Shown: positions 44,659 through 54,985, counted from the first letter of the stretch. The stretch is 64,000 bases of DNA from Rhodospirillaceae bacterium (GCA_009772935.1 WOUR01000001.1:1-64000), one strand, 5' to 3'. Translations and numbers: made by a program. The notes: generated by a model from the letters alone, not told the origin.

Positions 44659-45555
44659 CTACTCCGCGGCGACGGAAAGGCCCATCTGCTCGCAGGTCGG
44701 GGCCACGTCGGAGACGGTGGCGCGGCGCATGTCGCGCTTGTAGCGCTGGTCGTCGAACGCCATGCCGCGATGCATGGTGCAGCGATTGTCCCAGATCACG
44801 AGGTCCTTCTCGCGCCAGCGATGGGCGTGGACGAACTGGCGCTGCGTCGCATGCGCGGTGAGCTCGTCGATGAGCTGGCGCGCCTCGTCGTCCGGCATGC
44901 CGCGGATCGCGCCGGCGTGGCTGGCGATGTAGAGGCTCATGCGGCCGGAGTCCGGCAGGCGCCGGACCAGCACCTGCGGCACCGGCGCGAAGGCCTGGCG
45001 CTCGCTCTCGTCGAAATCCTTGAAGCCCAGCTTCGCACGCGAGGTCATGATCGAATGTTCGGCGACCAGACCCGCGATGCGCTGCTTCGTCGCCTCGGGA
45101 AGCGCGTCGTAGGCCGCGCGCATGTCGGCGAATTCGGTGTGGCCGCCGATCGGCGGGATCGAGCGCGCATGCAGCATCGAGCAGTAGGCCGGCAGCCGCT
45201 TGAATGACGAGTCGGTGTGCCAGAGCCGGTTGCCGAGATTGTAGAGACGCTGGCGGTTGTCGGTCTCGAGGATGCGGTTCTCGGCATCGAGATTGCCGAC
45301 GTCGGCCATGTTCTCGTGCAGCCGCAGCTTGTGATCCTTTCGCGCCTTGAACACCGTCGTCTCGAGCGGGCCGAAATGGCGCGCGAAGGCGAGCTGGCTC
45401 TCGTCGTCGAATTCCTGGTCGGGAAAGACCAGAACCGCATACTTTGTGAAAGCCTCGCGGATCGCGGCGAGGTCCTCGGGCGAGACCTTGTTCAGGGCGA
45501 CATCGCCGACTTCGGCCACGAAGTCGGGCGTCACGGCATGGATCGACACAGCCAC
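44659..45555 (-). CDS. TauD/TfdA family Fe(II)/2-oxoglutarate dioxygenase
   Basis: 298 aa; LWHTDSSFKRLPAYCSMLHA (HxD) and RWREKDLVIWDNRCTMHRG. Confidence 0.94.
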   Translation of the reverse strand: MAVSIHAVTPDFVAEVGDVALNKVSPEDLAAIREAFTKYAVLVFPDQEFDDESQLAFARHFGPLETTVFKARKDHKLRLHENMADVGNLDAENRILETDNRQRLYNLGNRLWHTDSSFKRLPAYCSMLHARSIPPIGGHTEFADMRAAYDALPEATKQRIAGLVAEHSIMTSRAKLGFKDFDESERQAFAPVPQVLVRRLPDSGRMSLYIASHAGAIRGMPDDEARQLIDELTAHATQRQFVHAHRWREKDLVIWDNRCTMHRGMAFDDQRYKRDMRRATVSDVAPTCEQMGLSVAAE

Positions 45556-45637
45556 CGGGCTTCCTCCTCGCTTTGCTTATGCGGCGGATTGGACCACCTA
45601 AAGGACAATCGGGCAATCGCGGGATATACTTTCAGTC

Positions 45638-46285
45638 ATGATCGAGAAGCAGGAAGTGCAGGAGATATTCCCGACCCCGTTGTGGATCGTGGACCTCCAG
45701 CCGGCCGCAGCGGCCAGCCTCAATGCGAAACTCAAGGCCGAGATCGAACGGTTGATCGCCCCGCGGTCGAAGGTGCCGGCCGGCAGCAACTGGCAGACGC
45801 CGCAGGATCTGCACACGCGGCCGGCCTTCGCCGAGTTCGTGAAACTGGTCGAGACGGCGGGCCGCGGCGTCGCCCGCTTCCTGCAGGTCGATCAGTATCC
45901 GATGGGGATCACCGGCTGCTGGGCGAACATCAATCCGCCCGGCGCCTACCATCCGATGCATCACCACCCCAACAACTACCTGAGCGGCGTCTACTATGTC
46001 TCGATCCCGTCCGGCGGTTCGCAGATCCTGTTCCAGGATCCCCGCGGCCAGGCCTCGATGATCATGCCCAGGCCGCGCCAGTACACACGCCTCACCGCCA
46101 ACGGCGCCAATGCGCCGAGCAAGGAAGGCCGCATGGTGATCTTCCCGTCCTGGCTGAAGCACACGGTGCCGGCCAACGACGGGGAGAGTGACCGCATCAG
46201 CATCTCGTTCAACCTGATGTTCAAGAATTTCAGTGAGACCATGGCCGCGCCGATGTGGGATCCCACGGCGGGCAAGGAGAAGTGA
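45638..46285 (+). CDS. 2OG-Fe(II) oxygenase, TIGR02466-like
   Basis: QEIFPTPLWIVDLQPA; YHPMHHHPNNYLSGVYYVSIPSGGSQILFQDPR; GRMVIFPSWLKHTVPAN. Confidence 0.9.
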   Translation: MIEKQEVQEIFPTPLWIVDLQPAAAASLNAKLKAEIERLIAPRSKVPAGSNWQTPQDLHTRPAFAEFVKLVETAGRGVARFLQVDQYPMGITGCWANINPPGAYHPMHHHPNNYLSGVYYVSIPSGGSQILFQDPRGQASMIMPRPRQYTRLTANGANAPSKEGRMVIFPSWLKHTVPANDGESDRISISFNLMFKNFSETMAAPMWDPTAGKEK

Positions 46286-47568
46286 TGCGCCTGCAGGATC
46301 GCTACGGCAACGAACTCGGCACGCAGTCGACGGCGGCGCGCGACGCCTATCTGGCGGGCGTCGACAGCCTGATGGCCGCGACGCCAGGCATGGACACGGC
46401 CTTCCAGAAGTCCGTCGAGGCCGACGGGAATTTTGCCCTCGGCCACATCTCACTGGCCCGCGCCAAGCAGCTGCTGGGCCGCGCGCACGAGGCCAAGGAG
46501 CCGCTGGCGCGCGCAAAGGAACTGGCCGCCAGCGCCTCCCCGCGAGAGCAGAGCCAGATCGCCATCTTCGAGAAGATCCTGACCGGGCAGGGCGCCGCCG
46601 CCCTCGAGGCGATCCGCGAACACATGAAGGAATGGCCGCGCGACGCCATGGCGCTCGCGCCCGCGACCAGCGTGTTCGGCCTGATCGGCTTCTCCGGCAG
46701 GACCGGCCGCGAGGTCGACCAGCTGGCGCTGCTCGAACCGTTCGAGAAGCACTATGGCAACGACTGGTGGTACCGCACGCAGCTCGCCTTCGCGCAGATC
46801 GAGCTGCACAAGCTCGACGAAGGCCAGCGCAACATCGATGCGGCCCTCGACGCCTACCCCCGGAGCGCCCACGCCGCGCACATCCGCGGCCACCTGTTCT
46901 ACGAGCTGGGCGAGCGCGAGGCCGGGCTCGCCTTTCTGAAGGAATGGATGAAGGACTATTCGCGCGACGGGCTGATGCACGTCCACAACAACTGGCACCT
47001 TGCGCTGTGGTCGATGGAGACCGGCCGCACGGAAGAGGCCTGGCGCATCTATGACGAGGCGCTCAGCCCCGCCGTCGCCTGGGGACCGCAGATCAACGTC
47101 GCGACCGACTGCCCGGCGTTCCTCCTGCGCGCGGAGATGGCGGGCGAACCGCGGCAGGTCGGGCGATGGCGCGAACTCGCCGACTACGCCACCAAGTGGT
47201 TCGGCCGGCCGGGCCTCGGCTTCGTCGACATGCACACGGTGCTGGCCTACGCGATGGCCGGCGACGGCGCCGCACTCGCGAAGTTCATGGAGAGCCCGCG
47301 TGGCGCCACGGCCGACATGCTGCCGCCGCTGGCGCGCGGCTTCGAGGCCTATGCCCAGGGCGACTGGACGCGCGCCATCGGCGAGATCGAGCCCCTGCTC
47401 GCCACGCACGAGCGCCTGGGCGGCAGCCGCGCGCAACGCGACCTGCTCGAGTATCTGGTGACGTCGGCGATGGTGAAAGCCGGCCGCGCCGCCGAGGCTC
47501 GCACCATGATCGAGAAGCGCCGCCCGCAGAACGGCAAGGGCAAGGGATTCCCGCTGGCGGGGCTTTAA
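46285..47568 (+). CDS. Tetratricopeptide-repeat-type protein
   Basis: MRLQDRYGNELGTQSTAARDAYLAGVDSLMAATPGMDTAFQKSVEADGNFALGHISLARAKQLLGR; TGATG overlap with the preceding oxygenase gene. Confidence 0.85.
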   Translation: MRLQDRYGNELGTQSTAARDAYLAGVDSLMAATPGMDTAFQKSVEADGNFALGHISLARAKQLLGRAHEAKEPLARAKELAASASPREQSQIAIFEKILTGQGAAALEAIREHMKEWPRDAMALAPATSVFGLIGFSGRTGREVDQLALLEPFEKHYGNDWWYRTQLAFAQIELHKLDEGQRNIDAALDAYPRSAHAAHIRGHLFYELGEREAGLAFLKEWMKDYSRDGLMHVHNNWHLALWSMETGRTEEAWRIYDEALSPAVAWGPQINVATDCPAFLLRAEMAGEPRQVGRWRELADYATKWFGRPGLGFVDMHTVLAYAMAGDGAALAKFMESPRGATADMLPPLARGFEAYAQGDWTRAIGEIEPLLATHERLGGSRAQRDLLEYLVTSAMVKAGRAAEARTMIEKRRPQNGKGKGFPLAGL

Positions 47569-47597
47569 AGAAAAGATCCAGCGCGGCCACCCGACAA

Positions 47598-47705
47598 CCT
47601 CATGCTGAGGAGGCGGCACAGCAGCCGTCTCGAAGCATGGGCACGCGCACCCCGTTCGTTGCCCATCCTTCGAGACGCGGCCTGCGGCCGCTCCTCTGGA
47701 TGAGG
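47598..47705 (-). repeat. Intergenic palindromic repeat R5 (family A, inverted relative to R3/R4)
   Basis: cctcatgctgaggagg...gtctcgaagcatgggcacg...gttgcccatccttcgagac...ctcctctggatgagg. Confidence 0.87.
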
Positions 47706-47725
47706 TGGTGCGGGTTGCGCCCCTC

Positions 47726-48739
47726 TCAGCTCAACCCGAACTCTTCCGCCAGCAGCTCGTACGAGCGCTTCCGCTTCTCGAAGTCGTAGCAGATCGTCAC
47801 GGCCATGATCTCGTCGACCTCGTAGGCCGCGGCATGGCGTTCGAGGCCGGCCCTCACCGTCTTGGGCGAGCCGACCACCGAGCGGCGGCGCAGCGCCGGC
47901 AGCCAGCGCTCCGCGCCCGGTTGCTTCGCCGCTTCCAGCGCCTCCTCGACCGACGGCACCGGACCGGGATTGCCCAGCGTCCTGAGGCGCATCGCCCAGA
48001 CCTCGCGGCTGCGCGACAGCAGATCGGCCTCCTCGTCGGTCTCGGCGCAGAGCACCGAGATCGCCATCATCGGCATCGGCCTGGGATGCAGCGACGACGG
48101 CTTGAAGTGGGCGCGGTAGGCGCGCGTGACGCCATCGCCGCCATCGGGATTGATGAAGTGCGCAAAGCAGAACGGCAGCCCGAAATGCGCCGCCAGCGCC
48201 GCGCTGTCGTCGCTCGATCCCAGCAGCCAGACGTCGGGCGCCGTGTCGCCGGTCGGCTGGGCCACGACGCCGGTGCCTTCGTGGTTCAGCGGCAGCGCAT
48301 CGTGCAGCCAGGCGACGAGGTCGCGCACCTGGTAGGGATACTTCTCGGCATTGCTCCAGTTGGGCTTGCCGTCGGCCAGGATGCGCATCGTGTGCTGGTC
48401 GCTGCCCGGCGCGCGGCCGATGCCGACGTCGATGCGGCCGGGAAACAGCGTCTCCAGCATGCGGAAGTTCTCCGCCACCTTGTAGGCGCTGTAGTGCGGC
48501 AGCATCACGCCACCCGATCCGACCCGGATGCGCTCGGTGAGGCCCGCCACCCGCGTGATCAGCACCTCGGGCGTCGAGCCGGCCAGTGCCTCGCTGCTAT
48601 GGTGCTCGGCCAGCCAGTAGCGCGTGTAGCCCAGCCGGTCGCAGAGCTGTGCGAGTTCGAGCGTGTCGCGCACGGCTTCCGCCGGCGTGCCGCCTTTCCG
48701 GATCGGCGACTGGTCGAGAACGCTGAGGCGGAGCGACAA
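47726..48739 (-). CDS. LLM class flavin-dependent oxidoreductase
   Basis: LRLSVLDQSPIRKGGTPAEAVRDTLELAQLCDRLGYTRYWLAEHHSSEALAGSTPEVLITRVA; TTG start proposed; the ORF N-terminus beyond it is antisense/overlap of accA. Confidence 0.9.
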   Translation of the reverse strand: MSLRLSVLDQSPIRKGGTPAEAVRDTLELAQLCDRLGYTRYWLAEHHSSEALAGSTPEVLITRVAGLTERIRVGSGGVMLPHYSAYKVAENFRMLETLFPGRIDVGIGRAPGSDQHTMRILADGKPNWSNAEKYPYQVRDLVAWLHDALPLNHEGTGVVAQPTGDTAPDVWLLGSSDDSAALAAHFGLPFCFAHFINPDGGDGVTRAYRAHFKPSSLHPRPMPMMAISVLCAETDEEADLLSRSREVWAMRLRTLGNPGPVPSVEEALEAAKQPGAERWLPALRRRSVVGSPKTVRAGLERHAAAYEVDEIMAVTICYDFEKRKRSYELLAEEFGLS

Positions 48740-48744
48740 GGACG

Positions 48745-49698
48745 TCAGAGACCCTTCTTGCCCATCGCCAGGAACTTCTCCTGGCGGCCCGCGCGCAACG
48801 TGTCGGCGTCGAGCTTGGAGAGGTCGGCGATCGCCTCGGCGACGACCTTGCCCACGACATCGATCGTCTCGGCGGGCGCGCGATGGGCCCCGCCCATCGG
48901 CTCGGGGATCACGTCGTCGATCACCTCGAGCTTCTTGAGATCGGCAGCCGTGACCTTCATCGCCTCGGCGGCGTCCTGGGCGTTGGCGTTGTTGCGCCAC
49001 AGGATCGAGGCGCAGCCTTCCGGCGTGATCACCGAATAGACCGAGTTCTCCAGCATGTAGACGCGATCCGACGAGGCGATGGCCAGCGCGCCGCCCGAAC
49101 CGCCCTCGCCGATCACCACGCTGACCAGCGGCACGCCGAGCCCGAGGCAGGTCTCGATCGAGCTGGCGATCGCTTCCGCCTGGCCGCGCGCCTCGGCCTC
49201 GATGCCGGGATAGGCGCCGGGCGTGTCGACCAGGGTCAGCACCGGCAGCTTGAAGCGGTCGGCCAGCCGCATCAGCCGCTGCGCCTTGCGATAACCCTCG
49301 GGCCGCGCCATGCCGAAATTGTGCTTGATGCGCGAATCGGTGTCGTCGCCCTTCTGCTGGCCCAGCACGACGATGCTGCGGCCCTGCAGGCGCCCCATGC
49401 CGCCGACGATGGCAGCGTCTTCGCCGAAGGCGCGGTCACCCGCGAGCGGGGTGTAGTCGGTGATCAGCCGGTCGATATAGGCCTGCGCATGCGGCCGCTC
49501 GGCATGGCGGGCGACCTGCACCCGCTGCCACGGCGTCAGCTTGGCGTAGGTCGCGCGGATCTGCTTATGCGCCTTCTCCTGAAGACGCATGACTTCTTCG
49601 GCGATGTCGACATCGCCGGAGTTGGGCAGATGCCGAAGCTCGGCGATCTTGCCCTCCAGGTCCGCGATCGGCTTCTCGAAGTCGAGGTAAATCGTCAT
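48745..49698 (-). CDS. accA: Acetyl-CoA carboxylase carboxyltransferase subunit alpha
   Basis: 317 aa; [53 protein letters not shown]. Confidence 0.98.
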   Translation of the reverse strand: MTIYLDFEKPIADLEGKIAELRHLPNSGDVDIAEEVMRLQEKAHKQIRATYAKLTPWQRVQVARHAERPHAQAYIDRLITDYTPLAGDRAFGEDAAIVGGMGRLQGRSIVVLGQQKGDDTDSRIKHNFGMARPEGYRKAQRLMRLADRFKLPVLTLVDTPGAYPGIEAEARGQAEAIASSIETCLGLGVPLVSVVIGEGGSGGALAIASSDRVYMLENSVYSVITPEGCASILWRNNANAQDAAEAMKVTAADLKKLEVIDDVIPEPMGGAHRAPAETIDVVGKVVAEAIADLSKLDADTLRAGRQEKFLAMGKKGL

Positions 49699-49731
49699 TG
49701 AGGGCAGGTGTCGCCCGGTCGCGGAATCCTG

Positions 49732-50673
49732 TCAACCGGCCGGCCGGCCCTTCCGGCGGGCCAGCGGATGATGCTCCTGCACCAGCGAGCGCAGCTTCTC
49801 GTCGAGCACGTGCGTGTAGATCTGGGTGGTGGCGATATCTGCATGACCCAGCATCAGCTGGACGGAGCGCAGATCGGCGCCGCCCGCGAGCAGATGGCTG
49901 GCGAAGGCGTGTCGCAGGACGTGCGGCGACACCCGTGCCGGATCGATGCCCGCGCCCAGCGCCGCTTCCTTCAGGAGCTGTGCAAACCGCTGGCGCGTCA
50001 GGTGGCCGGTCCGGCCGCGCGAGGGGAACAGGAACCGCGATGTCTCGCCCTCGGCGAGCTGTCTGCTGCGCATGTGCAGCCAGGCGACGATCGCCGTCCG
50101 CGCCGGATCCGACAGCGGCACCAGCCGCTCCTTGTCGCCCTTGCCGCGGACCAGCAGCATCGAGGGGTCGCGTTCGACGGCGGACAGAGGAAGGCTCACC
50201 AGCTCCGACACGCGCAGGCCGGCGGCGTAGAGGATTTCCAGCAGCGTCGCCATGCGACCGCCATCGACCGCATCCTTGGTGCGCGCCGCCTCGATCAGGC
50301 GATCGACCTCCTCGCGCGACAGGACCTTGGGCAAGGGCCGCCCGAGCCGCGGCGAATCGAGCGTGCTCGCCGGATCGTCGTCGCGCAGCCGCTCGGCGAG
50401 CAGAAAACGGAAGAACTGCCGCATCACCGAGAGGCGCCGGGCCACCGTGCGCGGGGTCATCCCGACATAGTCGAGCGCCTTCAGATAGGCGCGCAAGGCC
50501 GTTGCGTCGGCCGATACGGTGCTCTGCTTGCGACGTGCCAGGAACCCCTGGAGGTCGGCCAGGTCGGCCGCGTAGGCGAGCAGCGTGTTCTTCGACGCGC
50601 CGCGCTCGGCCTGCAGCATCTCGAGAAAGGCCTCGACCTCGCGCACATGCTTGAAGGCCGGCTTGCGCTTCAT
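49732..50673 (-). CDS. xerD: Site-specific tyrosine recombinase XerD
   Basis: 313 aa; catalytic AAGLRVSELVSLPL (R), HVLRHAFASHLLAGGADLRSVQLMLGHADIATTQIYTHV. Confidence 0.93.
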   Translation of the reverse strand: MKRKPAFKHVREVEAFLEMLQAERGASKNTLLAYAADLADLQGFLARRKQSTVSADATALRAYLKALDYVGMTPRTVARRLSVMRQFFRFLLAERLRDDDPASTLDSPRLGRPLPKVLSREEVDRLIEAARTKDAVDGGRMATLLEILYAAGLRVSELVSLPLSAVERDPSMLLVRGKGDKERLVPLSDPARTAIVAWLHMRSRQLAEGETSRFLFPSRGRTGHLTRQRFAQLLKEAALGAGIDPARVSPHVLRHAFASHLLAGGADLRSVQLMLGHADIATTQIYTHVLDEKLRSLVQEHHPLARRKGRPAG

Positions 50674-50688
50674 GGCCCGTGACCGCGG

Positions 50689-50835
50689 CTAGCGCGCAAA
50701 ACGCTCACTGGGAACGGGAACCTCGAAGTGCCTGAGCGGCGGGCGCGGCTCCACGACCGCGAGAGCCACCAGCCCGGTGATTACCAGGGCGAGGACGGCG
50801 ACGATGATCACAGGCCCGAGGCGCAGGGTGGGCAT
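50689..50835 (-). CDS. Small single-TM protein (48 aa)
   Basis: MPTLRLGPVIIVAVLALVITGLVALAVVEPRPPLRHFEVPVPSERFAR; between aroK and xerD. Confidence 0.55.
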   Translation of the reverse strand: MPTLRLGPVIIVAVLALVITGLVALAVVEPRPPLRHFEVPVPSERFAR

Positions 50836-50960
50836 GCTGAATCGGTTTCTGGAACGGAATACAGCCACGGGGCTCAAGGTACCTGCCTGCCGCGAAGGCG
50901 GCAATTGCCGAGAGCGAAGACGGTCGGGAACGGGGCAGTTCGCTTGAAACCGGCGACATT

Positions 50961-51554
50961 ATGGGCGACATCCTTGGGCTGCAGCTCGACATGGACGCCT
51001 CTTCCCCCCTGTCCTTGCCGCGTACCGTCGCCCTCGTCGGGTTGATGGGCGCGGGCAAGAGCGCCATCGGCAAGCGACTGGCGGCAAGACTCGGCCTCCC
51101 GTTCGTCGATGCAGACGACGAGATCGAGCGCGCGGCCGGCTGCACGATCGCTGAATTCTTCGAAAGATATGGCGAGCAGGAATTCCGCGCCGGCGAGCGC
51201 CGCGTGATCGGCCGCCTGCTGGAGGAGACACCGCACGTCCTGTCGACCGGGGGCGGCGCCTACATGGATCCCGAGACCCGGGCGCTGATGAAGACCCGCG
51301 CCCTCACGGTCTGGCTGCGTGCCGAACTCGACGTGCTGTTCGACCGGGTTAAGAAGCGGACGCACCGTCCGCTGCTCCGCCAGGGCGATCCCAAGGAAAT
51401 TCTCGCGCGCCTGATGCAGCAGCGCTATCCGATCTACGCCGAAGCCGACATCGTGGTCGATTCCACCGCGCAGCCGGCCGAACGCACCACGGAGCAGGTG
51501 CTCGACGCGATCCGCGCCTATCTGCAGGCCCCGACACCAGGACAAACGACATGA
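50961..51554 (+). CDS. aroK: Shikimate kinase
   Basis: [41 protein letters not shown]. Confidence 0.96.
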   Translation: MGDILGLQLDMDASSPLSLPRTVALVGLMGAGKSAIGKRLAARLGLPFVDADDEIERAAGCTIAEFFERYGEQEFRAGERRVIGRLLEETPHVLSTGGGAYMDPETRALMKTRALTVWLRAELDVLFDRVKKRTHRPLLRQGDPKEILARLMQQRYPIYAEADIVVDSTAQPAERTTEQVLDAIRAYLQAPTPGQTT

Positions 51555-52678
51555 GTTCGCCCCGCACCATCCGCGTCGACCTGGCCGGCCGCGCCTACGA
51601 CATCGCCATCGGTCCCGGCCTGATCGACCGCGTCGGCGAGCTCGCGCGCCCGCTGCTGGCCGCGCCGCGGGTCACCATCGTGAGCGACGACACGGTGGCC
51701 CCGCTCTACGGCGCCCGCCTCGCCGCTTCGTTCGGCAGGGCCGGCGTCGAGACCCGGACGGTGACCGTGCCCGCCGGCGAAAGCAGCAAGGATTTCGCGA
51801 GCTTCGGCCACCTGATGAACGCTCTGCTCGACCTGCGCCCCGATCGCAAGACGACCCTGGTGGCGCTGGGCGGCGGCGTCGTGGGCGATCTCACGGGCTT
51901 TGCGGCCGCGGTGCTGCTGCGCGGCGTCGACTTCATCCAGGTGCCGACGACCCTGCTGGCCCAGGTCGATTCCTCGGTCGGGGGCAAGACCGGCATCAAC
52001 ACCCGCCACGGCAAGAACCTGGTCGGCGCCTTCTACCAGCCGCGCCTCGTTCTGGCCGACACCACGGTGCTCGACACGTTGCCGCGTCGCGAATTGCTGG
52101 CCGGCTACGCCGAGGTCGCGAAATACGGGCTGATCGACGATCCGGATTTCTTCGCCTGGTGCGAGGCCAATGGCGACAAGGTGCTGGCGGGCGATGCCGC
52201 GGCGCGCACCTACGCGATCGAGCAGAGCTGCCTGTCGAAGGCGCGCATCGTGGCGGCCGACGAGCGCGAGACCACCGACCTGCGGGCCCTGCTCAACCTC
52301 GGCCACACGTTCGGCCACGCCCTCGAGGCCGAGACCGGTTTCGGCGGGGCGTTGCTGCACGGCGAGGCGGTCGGCGCGGGCATGGCGATGGCCTTCGACC
52401 TGTCGGCGCGTCTCGGCCTCTGTCCGCCCGAGGATGCCGAGCGCGTACGGCGTCATCTCGGTGCCGTCGGCCTGCCGGTGCGGCTGCGCACGATCGGCGG
52501 CGACAACAGCCGCACCTGGGATGCGGCGAAGCTGATCGAGCACATGCGCGGCGACAAGAAGGCCGAGGGCGGCAAGCTCACCTTCGTGCTGGCCCGCGGC
52601 ATCGGAAAATCCTTCGTCACGCGCGACGTCAACGAGGCCGGGCTGCGCGGCCTGCTCGACGACGCCATCGCGGCCTAG
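51551..52678 (+). CDS. aroB: 3-dehydroquinate synthase
   Basis: 375 aa; ALGGGVVGDLTGFAAAVLLRGVDFIQVPTTLLAQVDSSVGGKTGIN; 4-nt overlap with aroK. Confidence 0.98.
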   Translation: MSSPRTIRVDLAGRAYDIAIGPGLIDRVGELARPLLAAPRVTIVSDDTVAPLYGARLAASFGRAGVETRTVTVPAGESSKDFASFGHLMNALLDLRPDRKTTLVALGGGVVGDLTGFAAAVLLRGVDFIQVPTTLLAQVDSSVGGKTGINTRHGKNLVGAFYQPRLVLADTTVLDTLPRRELLAGYAEVAKYGLIDDPDFFAWCEANGDKVLAGDAAARTYAIEQSCLSKARIVAADERETTDLRALLNLGHTFGHALEAETGFGGALLHGEAVGAGMAMAFDLSARLGLCPPEDAERVRRHLGAVGLPVRLRTIGGDNSRTWDAAKLIEHMRGDKKAEGGKLTFVLARGIGKSFVTRDVNEAGLRGLLDDAIAA

Positions 52679-52685
52679 GCCGGGC

Positions 52686-53990
52686 ATGGACGCCGAACTC
52701 CATTTCGACATCCCGCTCTCCTTCGCGATCCCGCTCGTGGTGGTCTGCCTGTTCCTGGCGGCCTACCTGTCGGCCGCGGAGACGGCGATCACGGGCGCCT
52801 CGCGGCCGCGCATGCACCGGCTCGCCCTGCAGGGCAACCCGAAAGCCGTGATCGTGAACGCCCTGCTCGACCGCAAGGACGAGGCGGTGAGCGCCGTCCT
52901 GCTCGGCAACAACGTGGTCAACATCTTCTCCGCCTCGCTCTCGACGGCGGTGCTGACGGCCCTGTTCGGCGCCGCCGGCGTGGTCTACGCCACCCTGGCC
53001 ATCGGCGTCCTGATCGTGATCTTCGCCGAGGTCATGCCCAAGACCTGGGCGCTGCTGCGCGCCGACCGGGTGGCGCTGGCCCTGGCGCCGTCGATCATGG
53101 TCACCTTGACCATCCTCGGCCCGATGGCGCGCGGCGTGGCGGCCACCTCGCGCTTCTTCCTGAGGCTGCTGAACGTGCGCACCGACCGCACGCCCGATGC
53201 CGAGGAGCAGAGCGACGCGCTGCGCGGGGCGATTGAACTGCACGGCGAGGGCCAGACCGGCGACAGCGCGCCCGCCGAGAAGGCGATGCTGCGCTCGGTG
53301 CTCGACCTCGGCGACCGCACCGTGAGCGACGTCATGACCCATCGCGGCAATGTCGTGCTGATCGACGCCGACCAGCCGACCGAAGCCATCGTCACGCAGA
53401 TGCTGGCGGCGCCCTATACGCGCATCCCGCTCTATCGCGGCGAGGCCGACAACGTGGTGGGCATCATGCACGCCAAGGATCTTTTCCGCGCCGTCGAGGC
53501 GGCCGGCGGGCCGAAATCCGTGCAGATCGATTCGATCCTGACCCCGCCGTGGTTCATCCCGGAATCGACGATCCTGTTCGACCAGCTCGAGGCTTTCCGC
53601 GCCCGGCATGAGCATTTCGCCCTGGTGGTCGACGAATACGGCGCGCTGCGCGGCATCGTGACGCTCGAAGACATCCTCGAGGAGATCGTCGGTGACATCG
53701 AGGACGAGCATGACGCGATCCGCCGCGGCGTGGTCCGGCGCGACGACGGCAGCGTGGTCTGCCGCGGCGACGTGCCGATCCGCGACCTCAACCGCGAGTT
53801 CGGCTGGGGCCTGCCCGAGAGCATCGCCACGACCATCGCGGGGCTGGTGCTCCACGAGGCGCGGCGCATCCCCGAAGTCGGCCAGGTCTATGCATTTTAC
53901 GGATTTCGCTTCGAGATTTTGAAGCGCGAGGGCACGCGCGTCGCCGAGTTGCGGATCGTGCCGCCCGCCGCCATACAGGCGGGCAACTGA
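52686..53990 (+). CDS. HlyC/CorC family transporter (CNNM, CBS, CorC-HlyC domains)
   Basis: AAYLSAAETAITGASRPRMHRLALQGNPKA; VSDVMTHRGNVVLID; FALVVDEYGALRGIVTLEDILEEIVGDIEDEHD. Confidence 0.94.
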   Translation: MDAELHFDIPLSFAIPLVVVCLFLAAYLSAAETAITGASRPRMHRLALQGNPKAVIVNALLDRKDEAVSAVLLGNNVVNIFSASLSTAVLTALFGAAGVVYATLAIGVLIVIFAEVMPKTWALLRADRVALALAPSIMVTLTILGPMARGVAATSRFFLRLLNVRTDRTPDAEEQSDALRGAIELHGEGQTGDSAPAEKAMLRSVLDLGDRTVSDVMTHRGNVVLIDADQPTEAIVTQMLAAPYTRIPLYRGEADNVVGIMHAKDLFRAVEAAGGPKSVQIDSILTPPWFIPESTILFDQLEAFRARHEHFALVVDEYGALRGIVTLEDILEEIVGDIEDEHDAIRRGVVRRDDGSVVCRGDVPIRDLNREFGWGLPESIATTIAGLVLHEARRIPEVGQVYAFYGFRFEILKREGTRVAELRIVPPAAIQAGN

Positions 53991-54018
53991 CTTCCACCTG
54001 ACACCACGAGGAACGACC

Positions 54019-54672
54019 ATGCCGCTTTCGCCGCCGGTCGGGCGACAGCACCTTCATACGCGCCGTGTCGTCTGCCAGGGATTCTTCCGCGACGACGGGC
54101 TGTGGGACATCGAGGGCCGCATCACCGACGAAAAGACCTACGAACACGCCAACGAATGGCGCGGGCCGCTGCAGCCGGGCGACTTCGTCCATGACATGTC
54201 GATCCGCCTGACGATCGACCACAAGTTCACGATCGTCGATGCCGAGGCGGTGACCGACAAGTCCCCCTACCGGATGTGCGGCGACATCGCGCCGGCCTTC
54301 CGGAAGCTGATCGGCCTGCGCATCGGCGGCGGCTTCCATCGCGCGGTGCGCGAGCGGCTGGGCGGCGTCCACGGCTGCACGCACATCGTCGAACTGCTGG
54401 GGCCGGTGGCCACCACCGCCTTCCAGACCGTGTCGTCGAAGAAGGCGCGCGATCTCAACAACGCGCATCGGGAGAAGACCGGCACGCTGCCGCCGAAGGA
54501 TCCGGACGCCCCGCCCAGGCCGCGGCGCAAGCCCTACATGCTCGACACCTGCCACACCTGGGCGTCGGACAGCGAGATCACGAAGCGCTGGGTGCCGCAC
54601 TTCTACACCGGTCCCGACGCCGAAGCCGTCCGCGCCGCCGTCGAGGGCAAGGACGTGGAGATGGAAGGCTGA
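54019..54672 (+). CDS. DUF2889 domain-containing protein
   Basis: HLHTRRVVCQGFFRDDGLWDIEGRITDEKTY; GCTHIVELLGPVATTAFQTV. Confidence 0.9.
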   Translation: MPLSPPVGRQHLHTRRVVCQGFFRDDGLWDIEGRITDEKTYEHANEWRGPLQPGDFVHDMSIRLTIDHKFTIVDAEAVTDKSPYRMCGDIAPAFRKLIGLRIGGGFHRAVRERLGGVHGCTHIVELLGPVATTAFQTVSSKKARDLNNAHREKTGTLPPKDPDAPPRPRRKPYMLDTCHTWASDSEITKRWVPHFYTGPDAEAVRAAVEGKDVEMEG

Positions 54673-54700
54673 CGGCGGCCTTCGTGCGCCGCCCCCTCAC

Positions 54701-54985
54701 CTACTTCTTGTCTTCCGCCGGCGTCAGGGTCTCCATGGCCAGGGCGTGCAGACCGGCGTCGAGTTCGTCCTTGAGGGCGGCATAGACGAGGCGCTGGCGG
54801 GCAACCCGGGTTTTTCCGTCGAAGGCCTGCGACACGATTTCCACCCGGAAATGCGTCTCGCCGCCCTCGCGCCAGCCGGCATGTCCATGGTGTTTCGAGG
54901 ACTCGTCTTCGATGGCCAGACGCACCGGTTCGAAGGCCGCCCGAAGCTTGCTGTCAATCGCCGTCGCCACCTTGCCCATGACCAT
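54701..54985 (-). CDS. bolA: BolA family transcriptional regulator
   Basis: 94 aa; DESSKHHGHAGWREGGETHFRVEIVSQAFDGKTRVARQRLVYAAL. Confidence 0.94.
   Translation of the reverse strand: MVMGKVATAIDSKLRAAFEPVRLAIEDESSKHHGHAGWREGGETHFRVEIVSQAFDGKTRVARQRLVYAALKDELDAGLHALAMETLTPAEDKK

Noticed and set aside
49732-50673. Tyrosine recombinase as a mark of an integrated element
   Set aside because: Sequence and context (next to accA, aroK) fit housekeeping XerD; no att repeats, tRNA or phage genes nearby.
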